Source: JBBQFI01 sp038321775 (GTDB lineage: Bacteria; Verrucomicrobiota; Verrucomicrobiia; Chthoniobacterales; UBA10450). Taken from it: a stretch of 64,000 nucleotides of DNA. The notes beneath the pieces are model-generated. The model was not told the origin of the DNA. It saw only the letters and a program-made list of their open reading frames with translations, and ran no database searches. The translations under genes and the position numbers were made by a program. The stretch lies in the NCBI GenBank assembly GCA_038321775.1, contig JBBQFI010000002.1, positions 124,001 through 188,000 of the forward strand, given 5' to 3'. Below, piece after piece: positions 1 through 8,355 of this stretch. Within the stretch, counting starts at the first letter, position 1. The number at the start of each line of letters is the position of its first letter.

Positions 1-208
1 TGCCTCCCGTATCCATCGCCTGAAAAACCAGCAGCAGACTGCGCCGGTGCTCCGCAAACAAAATCTGTTGCAGTCCGTCGATCTTCTCGCGCGTGTCGCA
101 AAACCGTTCGGTCGCTTTTTTCTTTTCCATGCCGCCGGTGTCGTCGGCATCAATTTTCGAAAGCTTGATCTTGTGACCGGGATGCACCGTGACAATTGGG
201 GATTTCAT
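1..208 (-). CDS. Polyphosphate kinase 2 family protein (partial, N-terminus)
   Basis: Only the first 69 codons lie in the window; the gene runs off the left edge. Reading from the ATG at 208, the protein has a basic, charged N-terminus and then reaches LLLVFQAMDTGG at the edge. This matches the start of the Walker A region (QxMDxxGKDG) of PPK2 enzymes. Known for the family: PPK2 proteins transfer phosphate between polyphosphate and nucleoside mono- or diphosphates in the cytoplasm. Substrate class (AMP or ADP) cannot be decided from this fragment. The next gene on the same strand is a phosphoribosyltransferase, which would fit a nucleotide or polyphosphate theme, but the two are separated by a palindromic repeat. 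Confidence 0.75.
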   Translation of the reverse strand, partial: MKSPIVTVHPGHKIKLSKIDADDTGGMEKKKATERFCDTREKIDGLQQILFAEHRRSLLLVFQAMDTGG

Positions 209-272
209 TCGTGCACAACATCGCCCTGTCATGTGGGAGAGCTAGCGCTAACAAATGGTAATCATCTGGAAT

Positions 273-330
273 GTGGGAGGGGCCTCAGTGCCACGACTCT
301 CGACCGTCGCGGCACTAAGGCCGCTCCCAC
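273..330. repeat. REP-like imperfect palindrome
   Basis: A long imperfect inverted repeat: GTGGGAGG at the left pairs with GCTCCCAC at the right, with GGCCTCAGTGCC pairing with GGCACTAAGGCC inside it and a short loop. The GTGGGAGCGGC end resembles REP elements of other bacteria. It sits between two co-directional genes and also supplies the last codons and the TAG stop of the phosphoribosyltransferase. It could act as a transcription terminator or mRNA 3' stabiliser. No T-run follows. Confidence 0.6.
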
Positions 331-965
331 TTTTCCGCGAGTAACCGACGCACTTCATCATCGCTCGTCTGCGAAAAATCGTCATAGAATTGTCCGACAC
401 CGTGAAACCATTCCGGTGCAAGAAGCCAGACTGTTTCGTCGGCAAATTTTTGCATTTCCCGACACGTCTCCGGCGCACAAACAGGTATCGCCACGATAAT
501 TTTCGCGGGGTTCTGTTCGCGTAGCGCCTGCACTGCTGCATGCATCGTCGCGCCGGTTGCTAAACCATCATCGACGAGAATAACGGTGAGACCTCGGACA
601 TCGAGCGGTGGTCGATCGTTACGATAAGCGCGCTCGCGCCGCTCCATCTCCAACAGCTCGTTCGCCGTCACTGCCTCGACGATCTGCTCGGCATTCGGAA
701 GAATACGCACGACATCCTGATTCAACACGCGCACACCGCCGGATGCGATCGCGCCCAATGCCAGTTCTTCGTACCCCGGCACACCGAGTTTACGCACGCC
801 GAAAACATCGAGCGGAACGTGCAGTTGTTTCGCGACTTCGTAAGCAACCGGAACTCCACCGCGTGGTAATCCCAGAACGATGACATCATCACGATTTGAG
901 TAAGCAGCCAGCGATTCGGCGAGTTGTTGTCCGGCATCGACACGATCGCGGAATGTTCTTTCCAT
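315..965 (-). CDS. Phosphoribosyltransferase-domain protein
   Basis: A 216-residue cytoplasmic protein. The PRPP-binding motif of type I phosphoribosyltransferases is clear (VILVDDGLATGATM, around residue 130). The N-terminal part has the VLGLPRGGVPVAYEVA stretch common to the predicted PRTase family often annotated as 'phosphoribosyltransferase' or fused to dienelactone hydrolase domains. I chose the ATG at 965 (MERTFRDR) over the longer frame from 1049, whose extra 28 residues lie in a degenerate repeat and look non-coding. The exact nucleobase substrate is unknown for this subfamily. The gene ends inside a REP-like palindrome. Confidence 0.8.
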   Translation of the reverse strand: MERTFRDRVDAGQQLAESLAAYSNRDDVIVLGLPRGGVPVAYEVAKQLHVPLDVFGVRKLGVPGYEELALGAIASGGVRVLNQDVVRILPNAEQIVEAVTANELLEMERRERAYRNDRPPLDVRGLTVILVDDGLATGATMHAAVQALREQNPAKIIVAIPVCAPETCREMQKFADETVWLLAPEWFHGVGQFYDDFSQTSDDEVRRLLAEKWERP

Positions 966-968
966 TCG

Positions 969-1135
969 GAACCCCCTCACCCCATCCAATGGGACAGGGA
1001 TTTCGCCGCACATATTCTTTTCCGACACGCACGTGCTCCGTGCCAGCATGAACGATCGAACTCAGTCACTTCTCTCTGAGGGAGAAGGCTAGGATGAGGA
1101 TCCTCTCGCGGTGCGAGACTCACGGCAACAAAATT
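969..1135. repeat. Intergenic segment with a degenerate palindromic repeat
   Basis: The gap between lon and the phosphoribosyltransferase gene holds two distant complementary stretches, CCCTCACCCCATCC near 971 and a GAGGGAGAAGGCTAGGATGAGG-type stretch near 1077-1100. They resemble the common CCCTCACCC/GGGTGAGGG intergenic repeat. A short hairpin, CTCGC-GGT-GCGAG at 1105-1117, lies just downstream of the lon stop codon and might help termination. No coding signal is evident. Confidence 0.45.
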
Positions 1136-3580
1136 TTACGGCGGCACGGACGCAGTTGTGCCGTCGTTCTTTGGTTCCAAAGCGATGCGCAAGACTTCAT
1201 CGACACTCTCGACCGGAATGAATTTTATTTTCTGCTTCGCTTCTTCCGGAACGTCGACAAGATCTTTTTCGTTCAGCTTTGGAATGATCACGGTCGAAAT
1301 TCCTGCGCGAAGCGCAGCAAGACTTTTCTCTTTCAATCCGCCGATCGGCAGGACAAGACCGCGCAAAGTAATCTCGCCAGTCATGGCCACATCCGATCGC
1401 ACCGGCGTGTTGCTAAAGAGCGATGCAAGCGCGGTAAACATGGCGACACCGGCCGACGGTCCATCTTTCGGCACCGCGCCGGCGGGAACGTGCACGTGAA
1501 TATCCATGTCGCGAAAATCTTCCGGCTTCGCGCCGATATCGCCATCGCGGCTACGCACGAGACTCAACGCAGCCTGCGCTGATTCCTTCATGACGTTTCC
1601 AATCTGTCCCGTGAGCAAAACATTTCCTCTGCCCGGATATTTCGTCGCTTCGATATGCAGCACTTCGCCACCCACCGGCGTGTAAGCGAGACCGGTAACA
1701 ACGCCAGGCTTGTTTGTGACGAGGCGTGTTTCGTGGATGTAACGCACCGGCCCCAGTTTTTGCGCGACAAAATCTTTTGTGATCTTAACGACTTCGGTTT
1801 TCCCACGCGCAACCTGCGCTGCGACCGAGCGAATCACCGTGCCGATTTGCCGCTCCAGTTCGCGAACTCCAGCCTCGCGGGTGTAATCGCTGATAACAAA
1901 AAGCAACGCGTCCTCTTCCCACTCGCATTGCTCAGGCTTAATTCCATTTTCTTCGAGCTGCCGCCTAACGAGATATCGTCGGGCAATCTCCAGTTTCTCG
2001 CGTTCGGTGTAACCCGGCAGCGAAATCGTTTCCATCCGATCGCGCAACGGCTCGGGAATCCCCTCAATGTAATTCGCCGTCGCAATGAAGATGACTTGCG
2101 ACAAATCGAACGGCACATCGAGATAACGATCGACGAATGCGTTGTTCTGTCGCGGATCAAGCACTTCGAGCAATGCACTCGCGGGATCGCCGCGAAAATC
2201 CGCGCCAAGCTTATCGATCTCATCGAGCATCAAAACAGGATTGCTCGTCCCCACGCGACGCAATTCCTGAATGATACGACCGGGCATCGATCCGATGTAA
2301 GTGCGGCGGTGTCCGCGAATCTCCGCTTCATCGCGAATTCCACCGAAACTCATGCGCGCAAATTTTCGTCCAAGCGCATCGGCAATCGATTGACCAAGGC
2401 TCGTTTTGCCGACACCTGGAGGTCCCAGGAAACACAAAATCGCGCCGTGACCGTGCGGATTCAGTTTACGCACCGCCAAATATTCGATGAGGCGGCGTTT
2501 TACTTTTTCGAGATCGTAATGATCGCGATCGAGAATCTGCTGCGCTTGATCGAGATCGATAGTTTCATCGCTGAACTTCGACCACGGCAACTCCGCGATT
2601 GTCTCGATGTAGCTCACGATGACGGAATATTCCGGGCTCGCCGGCGGAATGAAATCGAGCCGCTTCAATTCACGATCGGCCTGCGCGAGCACATCGGCAG
2701 GCGGTTTCGCTTCCTCGAGACGCGTGCGGAGTTGCGCCACCTGATCCTCCGCCGCGCCTTCGCCTTCGCCGAGCTCGCGTTGAATCGCCTTCAATTGCTC
2801 GCGCAAATACGCGCGGCGCTGCGCATCGGAAAACTGCGATTGCACATCTTTCTGCAATCGCTGCTGGATCTGCGCGATCTCGAGCTGCGACGAAATATTC
2901 GCCTGCACCGCGCGCAATCGTTTTTCCAGATCGAGCTCTTCGAGAATGGCCTGCTTTTGTGCGGTATCGACCTGCAAATTCGGCGCGAGAAAATCGACGA
3001 GTTGCTCCGGATCGTCGATGCTCAGAACGGCGGCGCGTGCTTGCTCGGGAATATCGGGCGAAAGTTCGAACAACTTCGCGGCGGTATCGCGCAGATTGCG
3101 AAATGTCGCCTGCCATTCCTTGCTTTGCGTCGACCGAATTGTTTCGAGCAAATCCACTTCCGCGCGCAAGTACGGTTGCGTCGCAATAATTTTGCCCAGC
3201 GAAAACCGTCGCAATCCCTGCACCACCGCGACCGACGAATTGTCCGCCTGCCGCAAAAGTTTCAAAACGATTGCAGCAGTCCCCACTGAATAGAGATCCG
3301 GCGGCTCAGGCTCCTCCTTATTTTCGTCCCGTTGCGTCAGCAGTCCGATGATTTTGCTTTGCGGCAAAGTTTCATCGAGAAGCTTGATAGAAGAAGGCCG
3401 GCCAATCGTCAGCGGCAAAACTGTTCCCGGAAAAATAACAAAACTCCGCACCGGCAAAATCGAGAGCGTACCCGGAATCGCTGGCATTCTTTCTTCCGGC
3501 CCATCGACGCCGGAAGTAGTCGGACGAATCGGCTCCGACTCGTTAGGCGTTTGTAAAACTGTAATTTGATTTTCGTTCAT
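1136..3580 (-). CDS. lon: ATP-dependent Lon protease
   Basis: An 814-residue LonA-type AAA+ serine protease that degrades misfolded and regulatory proteins in the cytoplasm. Domain order is complete: N-terminal substrate-binding domain (about 40-240), a coiled-coil region, an AAA+ module with Walker A GPPGVGKTS and Walker B VLMLDEIDK, and the C-terminal protease domain. The catalytic serine is in DGPSAGVAMF and the lysine in GGLKEKSLAA. Length is normal for the family. The start ATG at 3580 overlaps the TGA of the upstream hsp20 gene (ATGA), so the two are probably translationally coupled. Confidence 0.97.
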   Translation of the reverse strand: MNENQITVLQTPNESEPIRPTTSGVDGPEERMPAIPGTLSILPVRSFVIFPGTVLPLTIGRPSSIKLLDETLPQSKIIGLLTQRDENKEEPEPPDLYSVGTAAIVLKLLRQADNSSVAVVQGLRRFSLGKIIATQPYLRAEVDLLETIRSTQSKEWQATFRNLRDTAAKLFELSPDIPEQARAAVLSIDDPEQLVDFLAPNLQVDTAQKQAILEELDLEKRLRAVQANISSQLEIAQIQQRLQKDVQSQFSDAQRRAYLREQLKAIQRELGEGEGAAEDQVAQLRTRLEEAKPPADVLAQADRELKRLDFIPPASPEYSVIVSYIETIAELPWSKFSDETIDLDQAQQILDRDHYDLEKVKRRLIEYLAVRKLNPHGHGAILCFLGPPGVGKTSLGQSIADALGRKFARMSFGGIRDEAEIRGHRRTYIGSMPGRIIQELRRVGTSNPVLMLDEIDKLGADFRGDPASALLEVLDPRQNNAFVDRYLDVPFDLSQVIFIATANYIEGIPEPLRDRMETISLPGYTEREKLEIARRYLVRRQLEENGIKPEQCEWEEDALLFVISDYTREAGVRELERQIGTVIRSVAAQVARGKTEVVKITKDFVAQKLGPVRYIHETRLVTNKPGVVTGLAYTPVGGEVLHIEATKYPGRGNVLLTGQIGNVMKESAQAALSLVRSRDGDIGAKPEDFRDMDIHVHVPAGAVPKDGPSAGVAMFTALASLFSNTPVRSDVAMTGEITLRGLVLPIGGLKEKSLAALRAGISTVIIPKLNEKDLVDVPEEAKQKIKFIPVESVDEVLRIALEPKNDGTTASVPP

Positions 3581-3975
3581 CTTGCGAAAGGCAAATGGAT
3601 CCAGAGCAATCCGTTTGTCTGCTCGGCCTGCGTTTTTTCAATATCGACTTCGTCGAATAATTCGATGCTGCGCTCGAAGGGTCCGTAATCTATTTCCATC
3701 GCCAGCATTTCCACCGGACTTCCTTTAGGATCTTTTGGCTCCGGCACTTCGCGATTCCCGCGAATGACAACACGATACGGTTCGACTCGCAGATCGATCG
3801 CGTCACGCGCAACGCCGGCAAGATCCACGCAGATGCGCATGCCTTTTTCGCAGCGATAGGCATTGATCGCCGGTTGCCACATGGGTGGCGCAAATTGGTA
3901 GCTGGCCAAACTAAACGAGTCGCCTTCCGGGACGCTCTGAATCAGGCGCAGGGTAATGCGGCGAATAGGATCCAT
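3577..3975 (-). CDS. Hsp20/alpha-crystallin family small heat-shock protein
   Basis: A 132-residue protein with an alpha-crystallin domain: PAINAYRCEKGMRICVDLAG starts the fold, followed by a strand-rich core (VVIRGNREVP), and the conserved acidic/aromatic segment MEIDYGPFERSIELFDEVD. Small heat-shock proteins hold unfolding proteins in a refoldable state without ATP. The C-terminal IxI motif is not obvious; the end reads LLWIHLPFAR. Its stop overlaps the lon start, so holdase and protease are expected to be co-expressed as a protein quality-control unit. No CIRCE or sigma-32-like promoter was recognised upstream. Confidence 0.88.
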   Translation of the reverse strand: MDPIRRITLRLIQSVPEGDSFSLASYQFAPPMWQPAINAYRCEKGMRICVDLAGVARDAIDLRVEPYRVVIRGNREVPEPKDPKGSPVEMLAMEIDYGPFERSIELFDEVDIEKTQAEQTNGLLWIHLPFAR

Positions 3976-4081
3976 TAGATACGTTGCCTCAACGCGGGGC
4001 TCTTTTCCACCTCGGCGGAAATAAACGGAATCTTTTCATTCCAACTTCCCCGGATAAGATCACCCAATCGAAAATATCTCT

Positions 4082-4489
4082 ATGAAATTTCCTCTGCATT
4101 TATCTCGATTCTGTATGGCGATTGCTCTCGTCGCAGGTTCTGCATTTGCGACTTCAAACTACGAATACAAACCCGACGAATATGTCGTTATCGCTGATGG
4201 CAAATCGCCGAACGGCCAGTACTCGATCGCTGCGCACGGCGAAGGCGAATACGGCGACGAAAATTTTCACGTGTATTTAATGGACGCAAAAACGGGAAAG
4301 AAAATTGGCCCGCTTGAGGAAGTAAAGGATACGCTCGATACCGGAGCGGATGCGTTTACGGCGAAGTGGTCGGCGGATTCGCACGAGGTTTCAATCAGTT
4401 ACCGTATCGATCGCCATGAAATGGTCACGATCCGTTATTCAGTGGAGAACCGCAGAGCACATTGCATCAGCGGACCAACAAAGAATTGA
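4082..4489 (+). CDS. Small secreted protein of unknown function
   Basis: A 135-residue protein with a typical signal peptide (basic MKFPLHLSR, hydrophobic core, cleavage near GSAFA-TS). The mature part reads like one WD40/PD40-type beta-propeller blade (KSPNGQYSIAAHG, YLMDAKTGKKIGPLEE, AKWSADSHEVSISYR) and may be a secreted single-module relative. I do not recognise a named family. It is separated by only 2 nt from the next gene, so the two form an operon. It is divergent from the hsp20-lon operon. Confidence 0.7.
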   Translation: MKFPLHLSRFCMAIALVAGSAFATSNYEYKPDEYVVIADGKSPNGQYSIAAHGEGEYGDENFHVYLMDAKTGKKIGPLEEVKDTLDTGADAFTAKWSADSHEVSISYRIDRHEMVTIRYSVENRRAHCISGPTKN

Positions 4490-4491
4490 AT

Positions 4492-4896
4492 ATGCATTAT
4501 CGGAAGTTTTTCATTTTCACGGCGATTCTGCTTTCACTCACCACGACGGCATTAGCTGGCGGCAGTCTTCCCTTCTCTGATCTTAAGGAGTTGATCAATC
4601 AACAGCCGTTGCTTGCGCAATTTATCGCCGAACATCTGGATGTCGCGGAAATTGGCACGGGGCAGCGTGTGGGCGGCCGAGTCAACGAAGAACTAGCCGG
4701 CAGCCGTGTCGCGCCATACGAATTCGATGCCAAACCGAAAGGCGAAAAAGGCGATTTCACGCTCCTGCTTGTGATTGAGGCAGAGACGAATTTTCTGGAT
4801 GCGAACGGTAAAAAAGTTCGCATGGAAAAGGCCGCGAAGATTCAGGAGCGCTTTACTGGAATTCTTTTGCGCTTGCCGACCGCGGACGAGCGTTAA
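4492..4896 (+). CDS. Small secreted protein of unknown function
   Basis: A 134-residue protein with an N-terminal signal peptide (MHYRKFFIFTAILLSLTTTALA). The mature part has no motif I can name; it contains an internal beta-rich segment (KGDFTLLLVIEAETNFLDANG). The ATG at 4492, two bases after the stop of the preceding gene, is preferred over upstream in-frame codons because it places the signal peptide at the N-terminus. Probably co-transcribed and functionally linked with the preceding secreted protein. Confidence 0.7.
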   Translation: MHYRKFFIFTAILLSLTTTALAGGSLPFSDLKELINQQPLLAQFIAEHLDVAEIGTGQRVGGRVNEELAGSRVAPYEFDAKPKGEKGDFTLLLVIEAETNFLDANGKKVRMEKAAKIQERFTGILLRLPTADER

Positions 4897-4960
4897 CAAC
4901 GTCGCGCTCTAATTTCGCGAGTCTCCGCACGCAGGTGCACGGCGCGCGAACTATTCGCAC

Positions 4961-6016
4961 CTAGCAAAACTTCGTTTCTTTCACCACCGGCTCGACCATG
5001 GGGTAGGCGTTGTAACGGCCCGAAAGATCGCAGGCGAAAACGATTCGATCGATGCCTTCCAATTTTTGATCGTCAATCAGACGCGCTTCCAACTTGTGTT
5101 CGCCTTTGCTCAACGTGTCGCCAGGAATTGGAGAACTCCACGTCATGTCGCCCGTCTTCTTCATGTCGCTCCATGAACCGTCATCGATGCGCGCTTGCGC
5201 ACAAATGATTTTCGCTTTCGACCATCCGCGCACTTCTGCTTCCGCCGGACCGGTCACGATGTGCGCTGGCTTCGTTGCCAGAATGACGCGGCGCGGATGG
5301 GTGATGAGCGCGACCGGTCCTCGATCCTCGACGCTGCGATAGGTCGTGGCGACTTTTTCGCCATCGAGATGAACAATCGCGTAACCGGCCGGTCCGCCTT
5401 CCGGATCGCCGATGGAACGCGTGGCAATGTAAACATTGCGACCGTCATTCGCCATCTGTCCGTAGTGCGTATGACCCGCAAAAAGCGCGACGATCGGGCG
5501 TGTCTGAATGACATCACGCCATTGATCGATTCCCGGCCCGGCAAAATCTTCCCACACTTGAAACGGATAGTGATGTTGGAAAACGACAATGTGTTCCTTG
5601 CGCGCCAGCGCCGCATCGACTTCAAAGCGAAACCAGATCACTTGTTCGTCGCTCAATCCGAGCGGGCGAAACTGCATCGTGTTTAGACAAATAAAACGAT
5701 AACCGCCGACGGTGAACGCTTGATAGGTCGCGCCGAGCCTCGCCTGATAGGCACGACAACCCGGATCATGGTGCGCATCGTGATCGCCCACGAGCGCATG
5801 AAACGGCATCTGCAATTTACTCGTCACATTTTTTAGCAACGCCCATTCGTTTTCCTTTGCGTGCTGCACATTGTCACCCGCGAACTGAACGAAATCGGGA
5901 CGGACCAATTCGTTTACTTCATCCGCCATCCACAAGGCGGTTTTGTAGTTAGGTCGATCTTCCGATTCGAGATGAAGATCGCCCGGCCAAACGAAAGTGA
6001 CTGGTTTTGTGCTCAT
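4961..6016 (-). CDS. Calcineurin-like metallophosphoesterase
   Basis: A 351-residue protein with the full set of metallophosphoesterase motifs in order: GDLHLE (residues 12-17), GDNVQH near 46, GDHDAHH near 78, an HH pair near 147, and GHTHYG near 183. These residues bind two metal ions in the family, which hydrolyses phosphomonoesters or diesters. No signal peptide is visible. The C-terminal 130 residues form a beta-rich domain (EVRGWSKAKIICAQARIDDGSW) like the Ig-like domain found after such catalytic cores. Substrate unknown. It follows a small envelope protein and an ABC transporter on the same strand. Confidence 0.85.
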   Translation of the reverse strand: MSTKPVTFVWPGDLHLESEDRPNYKTALWMADEVNELVRPDFVQFAGDNVQHAKENEWALLKNVTSKLQMPFHALVGDHDAHHDPGCRAYQARLGATYQAFTVGGYRFICLNTMQFRPLGLSDEQVIWFRFEVDAALARKEHIVVFQHHYPFQVWEDFAGPGIDQWRDVIQTRPIVALFAGHTHYGQMANDGRNVYIATRSIGDPEGGPAGYAIVHLDGEKVATTYRSVEDRGPVALITHPRRVILATKPAHIVTGPAEAEVRGWSKAKIICAQARIDDGSWSDMKKTGDMTWSSPIPGDTLSKGEHKLEARLIDDQKLEGIDRIVFACDLSGRYNAYPMVEPVVKETKFC

Positions 6017-6027
6017 AATTCAGACTG

Positions 6028-6531
6028 CTAATCTTCGAGCCGATCGAAATCTCCTTCTCGAAAAGGAACAAAACTTTTTTCGATCCGCGCGACCCAGGCA
6101 TCGTATTTCTTACTTTTCGCGTGCGGATAAGTGATGTGAAACGCTGCGTAGCTCGAGCCCTTCCGATAAAGTTTGTGATAGTACTCAGTCCCATCTTTTG
6201 CTATTCCCGAGACGACATACCAGTTCGGCATTTTCTTTTTGTACGTGATCGTCACATCGGGAGCGTCGAGTTCTTCCTGCCAGCGGCTCTCAAACGAATC
6301 GCCGCTATCAGGAACAAAAAAGTGCGCGAAAGCCGCCAAACTGAATTCCTTATCCTTGCTATGGAATTCGCGCCCGTCGCCATTCATCGCTTCCCGGCCA
6401 GCGATCAAACTCGCCGGATAAGCAAGGACGAAACCAAAGCGTCCATTTGCATACTTCTTCCATTCCGAATCCGAACCTTTGACCGGTAGCAGCAACAGAA
6501 ATGATAAAGATAAAAAGAGAAACGCTTTCAT
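6028..6531 (-). CDS. Exported protein of unknown function
   Basis: A 167-residue protein from the ATG at 6531 (MKAFLFLSLSFLLLLPVKG), which gives a clear signal peptide; upstream in-frame codons would overlap the ABC transporter gene and are rejected. The mature domain (KYANGRFGFVLAYPASLIAG, KDKEFSLAAFAHF, YHKLYRKGSSYAAFHITYP) resembles the PsbP/DUF1795-like fold seen in many bacterial lipoproteins, but no lipobox is present. It begins 4 nt after the ABC transporter stop and is likely co-transcribed with it. Confidence 0.65.
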   Translation of the reverse strand: MKAFLFLSLSFLLLLPVKGSDSEWKKYANGRFGFVLAYPASLIAGREAMNGDGREFHSKDKEFSLAAFAHFFVPDSGDSFESRWQEELDAPDVTITYKKKMPNWYVVSGIAKDGTEYYHKLYRKGSSYAAFHITYPHAKSKKYDAWVARIEKSFVPFREGDFDRLED

Positions 6532-6535
6532 ATTG

Positions 6536-8344
6536 CTAGGTAGCATCGGCGCTGCGGACGAGTTCGGCGAAGACACCATTTTTTGCGACGAGATCATCGA
6601 ATGGGCCCTGTTCTGCAACTCGGCCTTGGTCGAAGACGAAGATGCAATCGGTCTGATTCAAAGTCGTTAGGCGATGCGCTACCATGATGACAGTGTGCGA
6701 TTGACGCGCGTGATCGATTGCGGCGCGGACCTGGCGCTCACTGATGTTATCGAGCGCGGAAGTTCCTTCATCGAGAATGAGCACCGGCGGATTTTTCAGA
6801 AACATGCGGGCAAGCGCGATGCGCTGACGTTGCCCGCCGGAAAGATTTCCGCCGCGTTCGGTCAACATTGTGTCGTAGCCGCGCGGCATCTGTAAAATCT
6901 CTTCGTGGATGTAGGCCTGACGCGCGGCGTCGTGAATTTGTTCGGAGTTAACTGCGCCGCAGCCATAGCTGATGTTTTCTGCGACGGACCCGGAAAAAAC
7001 AAATGGCGTCTGGCTGACATAACCAATGCTTTTTCCAATGTCCTCGCGCGAAAGCACGCCGATGGGAACGCCGCCGACAAGCACTTCACCGGCCGCGGGA
7101 TGAATGAGCCGAAGCATGCAACGCAACCATGTTGATTTTCCGGAACCGGAACGCCCGGCAATGCCAACCGTTTGTCCCTGGCGAATTTCAAGATTCAAGC
7201 CATCGAGAATGCGCCGCTCGGCGCCATCTGGTGTGGTGTAGTTAACGACCAGGTCCTGGCATTCCAGCAACGGAATGCTGCCATCGAGTTTGGGCGCACG
7301 TAGCGTGACGACGCCGTAGGACTGATCCATCGGCCGATTCAGCATTTGCAAAAGAATGCTCACTTGAATGCTGCTGTCGTAAGTTTCGTCGAGAATGCGA
7401 TGCACGTCTTTGAGCGGACGCATGACGTTACCGAAGAGAACGGAAAAGGTGATGACAGCGCCAAAAGAAATGTCGCCATGGGCGGCGAGGAGAACGGCGT
7501 AACCAATAATCGCGACGTGAAACAATCCTTCGTTGACGGCTTTCATCCAATCGAACTTCGCCATCGCCACGCTGTGTTTCGTTTCGCGATCCTGCCGCGA
7601 GGCCGCCGCGTTTTCGACGCGTGAAGCTTCGAGCGGATAAGTGTTGGCGGCGCGAATGTATTCGAGACCGCCAAGTTGCTCGACCACGGTCCCGTCGAGT
7701 CCTTCTTTCGCCTGCAAAAGCGACGCGCGAATTCCTTTTTGCGAAGTGACCTGCCAGACGGTGATGAGAATTGAAATCGGCACCACGCAAATCATGACGA
7801 CACCAACGCGCCATTCCTGCCAGAGAGCGGCACTGAGCGCGAAGACAGCGGTGAGAACGGCCGGAACAAAATCGCTGAAACTGACGCGCAGAAATTTTAC
7901 GAAACCCTCGACGCTGCGCGAAATGCGACCATGCAAGGAGCCGATGCGTTCCTGCGCGAGCGCCCCGAGATCGACTTTCAGAAGATGACTGACCAGCCGG
8001 ACGGTCATGTTGCGCTCAATGCGCGTGGTCGTGCGGGTAACGATCCAGCGTCGAAAAAAGTTCAGCGTTTCTTTAAAAATGTAGGCACCGGCCAGAATGG
8101 CGAGCGACGTGATGACGATGTGCCGCCACTCGCGCGCCGGTCGACCCGCAAAAGCTGAGACCCGGGTAAAGAACCAACCGATGAGGATCGCGATGCCGGT
8201 CTCGATCGCGGCGACCAATGCCATGATGAGCACGCCGGAAATGAAACCGAGTTTGTCTTTGCGCGAGACCAGCCGCCAAATTTGTTTGCGACGCGTCCAA
8301 ACCGAACCGACATCGCCGAGAAAAGATCGCTCTTTTTCAGCCAT
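6536..8344 (-). CDS. ABC transporter, fused permease and ATPase
   Basis: A 602-residue half-transporter of the MsbA/multidrug exporter type. The N-terminal half has six predicted membrane helices beginning at LGFISGVLIMALVAAIETG. The C-terminal nucleotide-binding domain has Walker A GRSGSGKST, the Q-loop region YVSQTPFVF, the signature LSGGQRQR, Walker B VLILDEGTSALD and the H-loop VAHRLTTL. Such proteins dimerise and export lipids, peptides or drugs from the inner leaflet. The substrate cannot be read from sequence. It lies in a minus-strand series with an ion transporter upstream (12-nt gap) and an exported protein downstream. Confidence 0.9.
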   Translation of the reverse strand: MAEKERSFLGDVGSVWTRRKQIWRLVSRKDKLGFISGVLIMALVAAIETGIAILIGWFFTRVSAFAGRPAREWRHIVITSLAILAGAYIFKETLNFFRRWIVTRTTTRIERNMTVRLVSHLLKVDLGALAQERIGSLHGRISRSVEGFVKFLRVSFSDFVPAVLTAVFALSAALWQEWRVGVVMICVVPISILITVWQVTSQKGIRASLLQAKEGLDGTVVEQLGGLEYIRAANTYPLEASRVENAAASRQDRETKHSVAMAKFDWMKAVNEGLFHVAIIGYAVLLAAHGDISFGAVITFSVLFGNVMRPLKDVHRILDETYDSSIQVSILLQMLNRPMDQSYGVVTLRAPKLDGSIPLLECQDLVVNYTTPDGAERRILDGLNLEIRQGQTVGIAGRSGSGKSTWLRCMLRLIHPAAGEVLVGGVPIGVLSREDIGKSIGYVSQTPFVFSGSVAENISYGCGAVNSEQIHDAARQAYIHEEILQMPRGYDTMLTERGGNLSGGQRQRIALARMFLKNPPVLILDEGTSALDNISERQVRAAIDHARQSHTVIMVAHRLTTLNQTDCIFVFDQGRVAEQGPFDDLVAKNGVFAELVRSADAT

Positions 8345-8355
8345 GATTGCGTCGC

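Noticed and set aside
47..499. Plus-strand open frame of 150 codons at the left edge
   Set aside because: It runs antisense across the PPK2 start, the palindrome and the phosphoribosyltransferase, with no coding features.
315..1049. Longer start (1049) for the phosphoribosyltransferase
   Set aside because: The added residues fall in a degenerate intergenic repeat; ATG 965 starts directly at the domain.
1655..3289. Long plus-strand open frame (544 codons) opposite lon
   Set aside because: It is antisense to a complete lon gene with all catalytic motifs; long antisense frames are common in GC-rich genes, and its product shows no domain.
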